This document shows, piece by piece, positions 63,689 to 64,000 of a stretch of DNA of 64,000 bases (the first letter of the stretch is position 1; each line of letters starts with the position of its first letter). A program made the position numbers and the translations under genes. The notes beneath the pieces were generated by a model. That model ran no database searches and was not told where the DNA came from. It was given only the letters and a program-made list of their open reading frames with translations. Location of the stretch: positions 124,001 to 188,000 of the forward strand of contig JARGFU010000011.1 in NCBI GenBank assembly GCA_029210625.1, given 5' to 3'. The DNA comes from Deltaproteobacteria bacterium (GTDB lineage Bacteria; Myxococcota; Myxococcia; SLRQ01).

Positions 63689-64000
63689 CTAGGCGCTGGC
63701 CTCCTCGGTCTTCGCCTCCTCCTCCTTCTCCTTCTTGGCGTCGTCGAGCGCCGCCCGGCGGGAGAGGCGGATCTTGCCGCCGCGGTCGATGGAGAGGACC
63801 TTCACCATCACCTCGTCACCCTCGTGCAGCACGTCCTCGACCTTCTCGATGCGCTTGTGGGCGATCTCGGAGATGTGGAGGAGGCCGTCGGTCCCCGGGA
63901 GGATCTCGACGAAGGCGCCGAAGTCCATGATCCGGCGGACGGTGCCCAGGTAGACCTTGTCGATCTCGGGCTCCTGGGTCAGCTCGCGCACGATCTTGAT
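63689..64000 (-). CDS. pnp: Polyribonucleotide nucleotidyltransferase, C-terminal part (5' end off window)
   Basis: The frame is open to the right edge, so only the last 103 residues are seen. It reads [19 protein letters not shown], which is the end of the KH domain and start of the S1 domain of PNPase, then [29 protein letters not shown] (S1 domain RNA-binding face), [25 protein letters not shown]. The tail is Glu/Lys-rich. PNPase degrades RNA 3' to 5' with phosphate and is part of the RNA degradosome. The KH-S1 arrangement is diagnostic, although an S1-domain protein of another kind would fit the S1 part alone. Confidence 0.88.
   Translation of the reverse strand: MKIVRELTQEPEIDKVYLGTVRRIMDFGAFVEILPGTDGLLHISEIAHKRIEKVEDVLHEGDEVMVKVLSIDRGGKIRLSRRAALDDAKKEKEEEAKTEEASA

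Overview
The window is a GC-rich, densely coded bacterial chromosome segment. It most likely comes from the Myxococcota (former Deltaproteobacteria). Three things support this: a giant surface protein ending in a MYXO-CTERM-type sorting tail, a protein with the C-terminal domain I recognise from the myxobacterial MXAN_5187 family, and many large sensory or lipoprotein genes with fused domains. The organism is Gram-negative in type: it has an outer-membrane barrel with a C-terminal Phe beta-signal, many lipoproteins, and a MurE with the DNPR signature of meso-diaminopimelate peptidoglycan.

Layout. (1) 1-8.5 kb, minus strand: a large sigma54-type activator with AAA and TPR domains, a small lipoprotein, a near-consensus sigma54 promoter, an outer-membrane barrel protein and a metzincin-like lipoprotein cut by the left edge. 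Together they look like one regulated surface system. (2) 8.7-18.3 kb: mixed housekeeping and unknown genes. These include an MXAN_5187-like membrane protein, a YdeI-like protein, a lipoprotein resembling a dead metallo-beta-lactamase, phosphofructokinase, two UPF0145 paralogues, a DnaK-type ATPase without a substrate domain, a YchJ-like SEC-C protein, and a MinD/ParA ATPase coupled to a RodZ-type HTH protein. (3) 18.4-37.5 kb, minus strand: a complete division and cell wall (dcw) cluster in transcription order mraZ, a STAS-domain gene, rsmH, ftsL, ftsI, murE, murF, mraY, murD, ftsW, murG, murC, murB, ddl, ftsQ, ftsA, ftsZ. Most junctions overlap by 1-8 bases. Four 10-bp-spaced TGGG-like boxes upstream of mraZ look like the MraZ operator. 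The STAS gene is an unusual insertion. (4) 37.8-47.6 kb: a zinc-ribbon/CFI-box-like protein, a coupled pair of amidohydrolases of which one has lost metal ligands, a small exported protein, and a 1,699-residue surface protein with lamin-tail domains and 13 IPT-like repeats. (5) 47.7-56.2 kb: TlpA-type thioredoxin, HAD phosphatase, purC and purB (convergent), a WalJ-type metallo-hydrolase, a REPIN-like inverted repeat, a kinase-like protein fused to a formylglycine-generating-enzyme-like domain, and dut. (6) 56.3-64 kb: an active/inactive M16 peptidase pair, several lipoproteins and the 3' end of pnp at the right edge.

Three hairpin elements built from short tandem units (at 14.07, 48.3 and 63.6 kb) sit just after gene ends; two lie between convergent genes. 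They may be one dispersed family serving as terminators. No rRNA, tRNA, CRISPR array, transposase or prophage gene was seen. All functional calls rest on reading motifs by eye; no database search was run.
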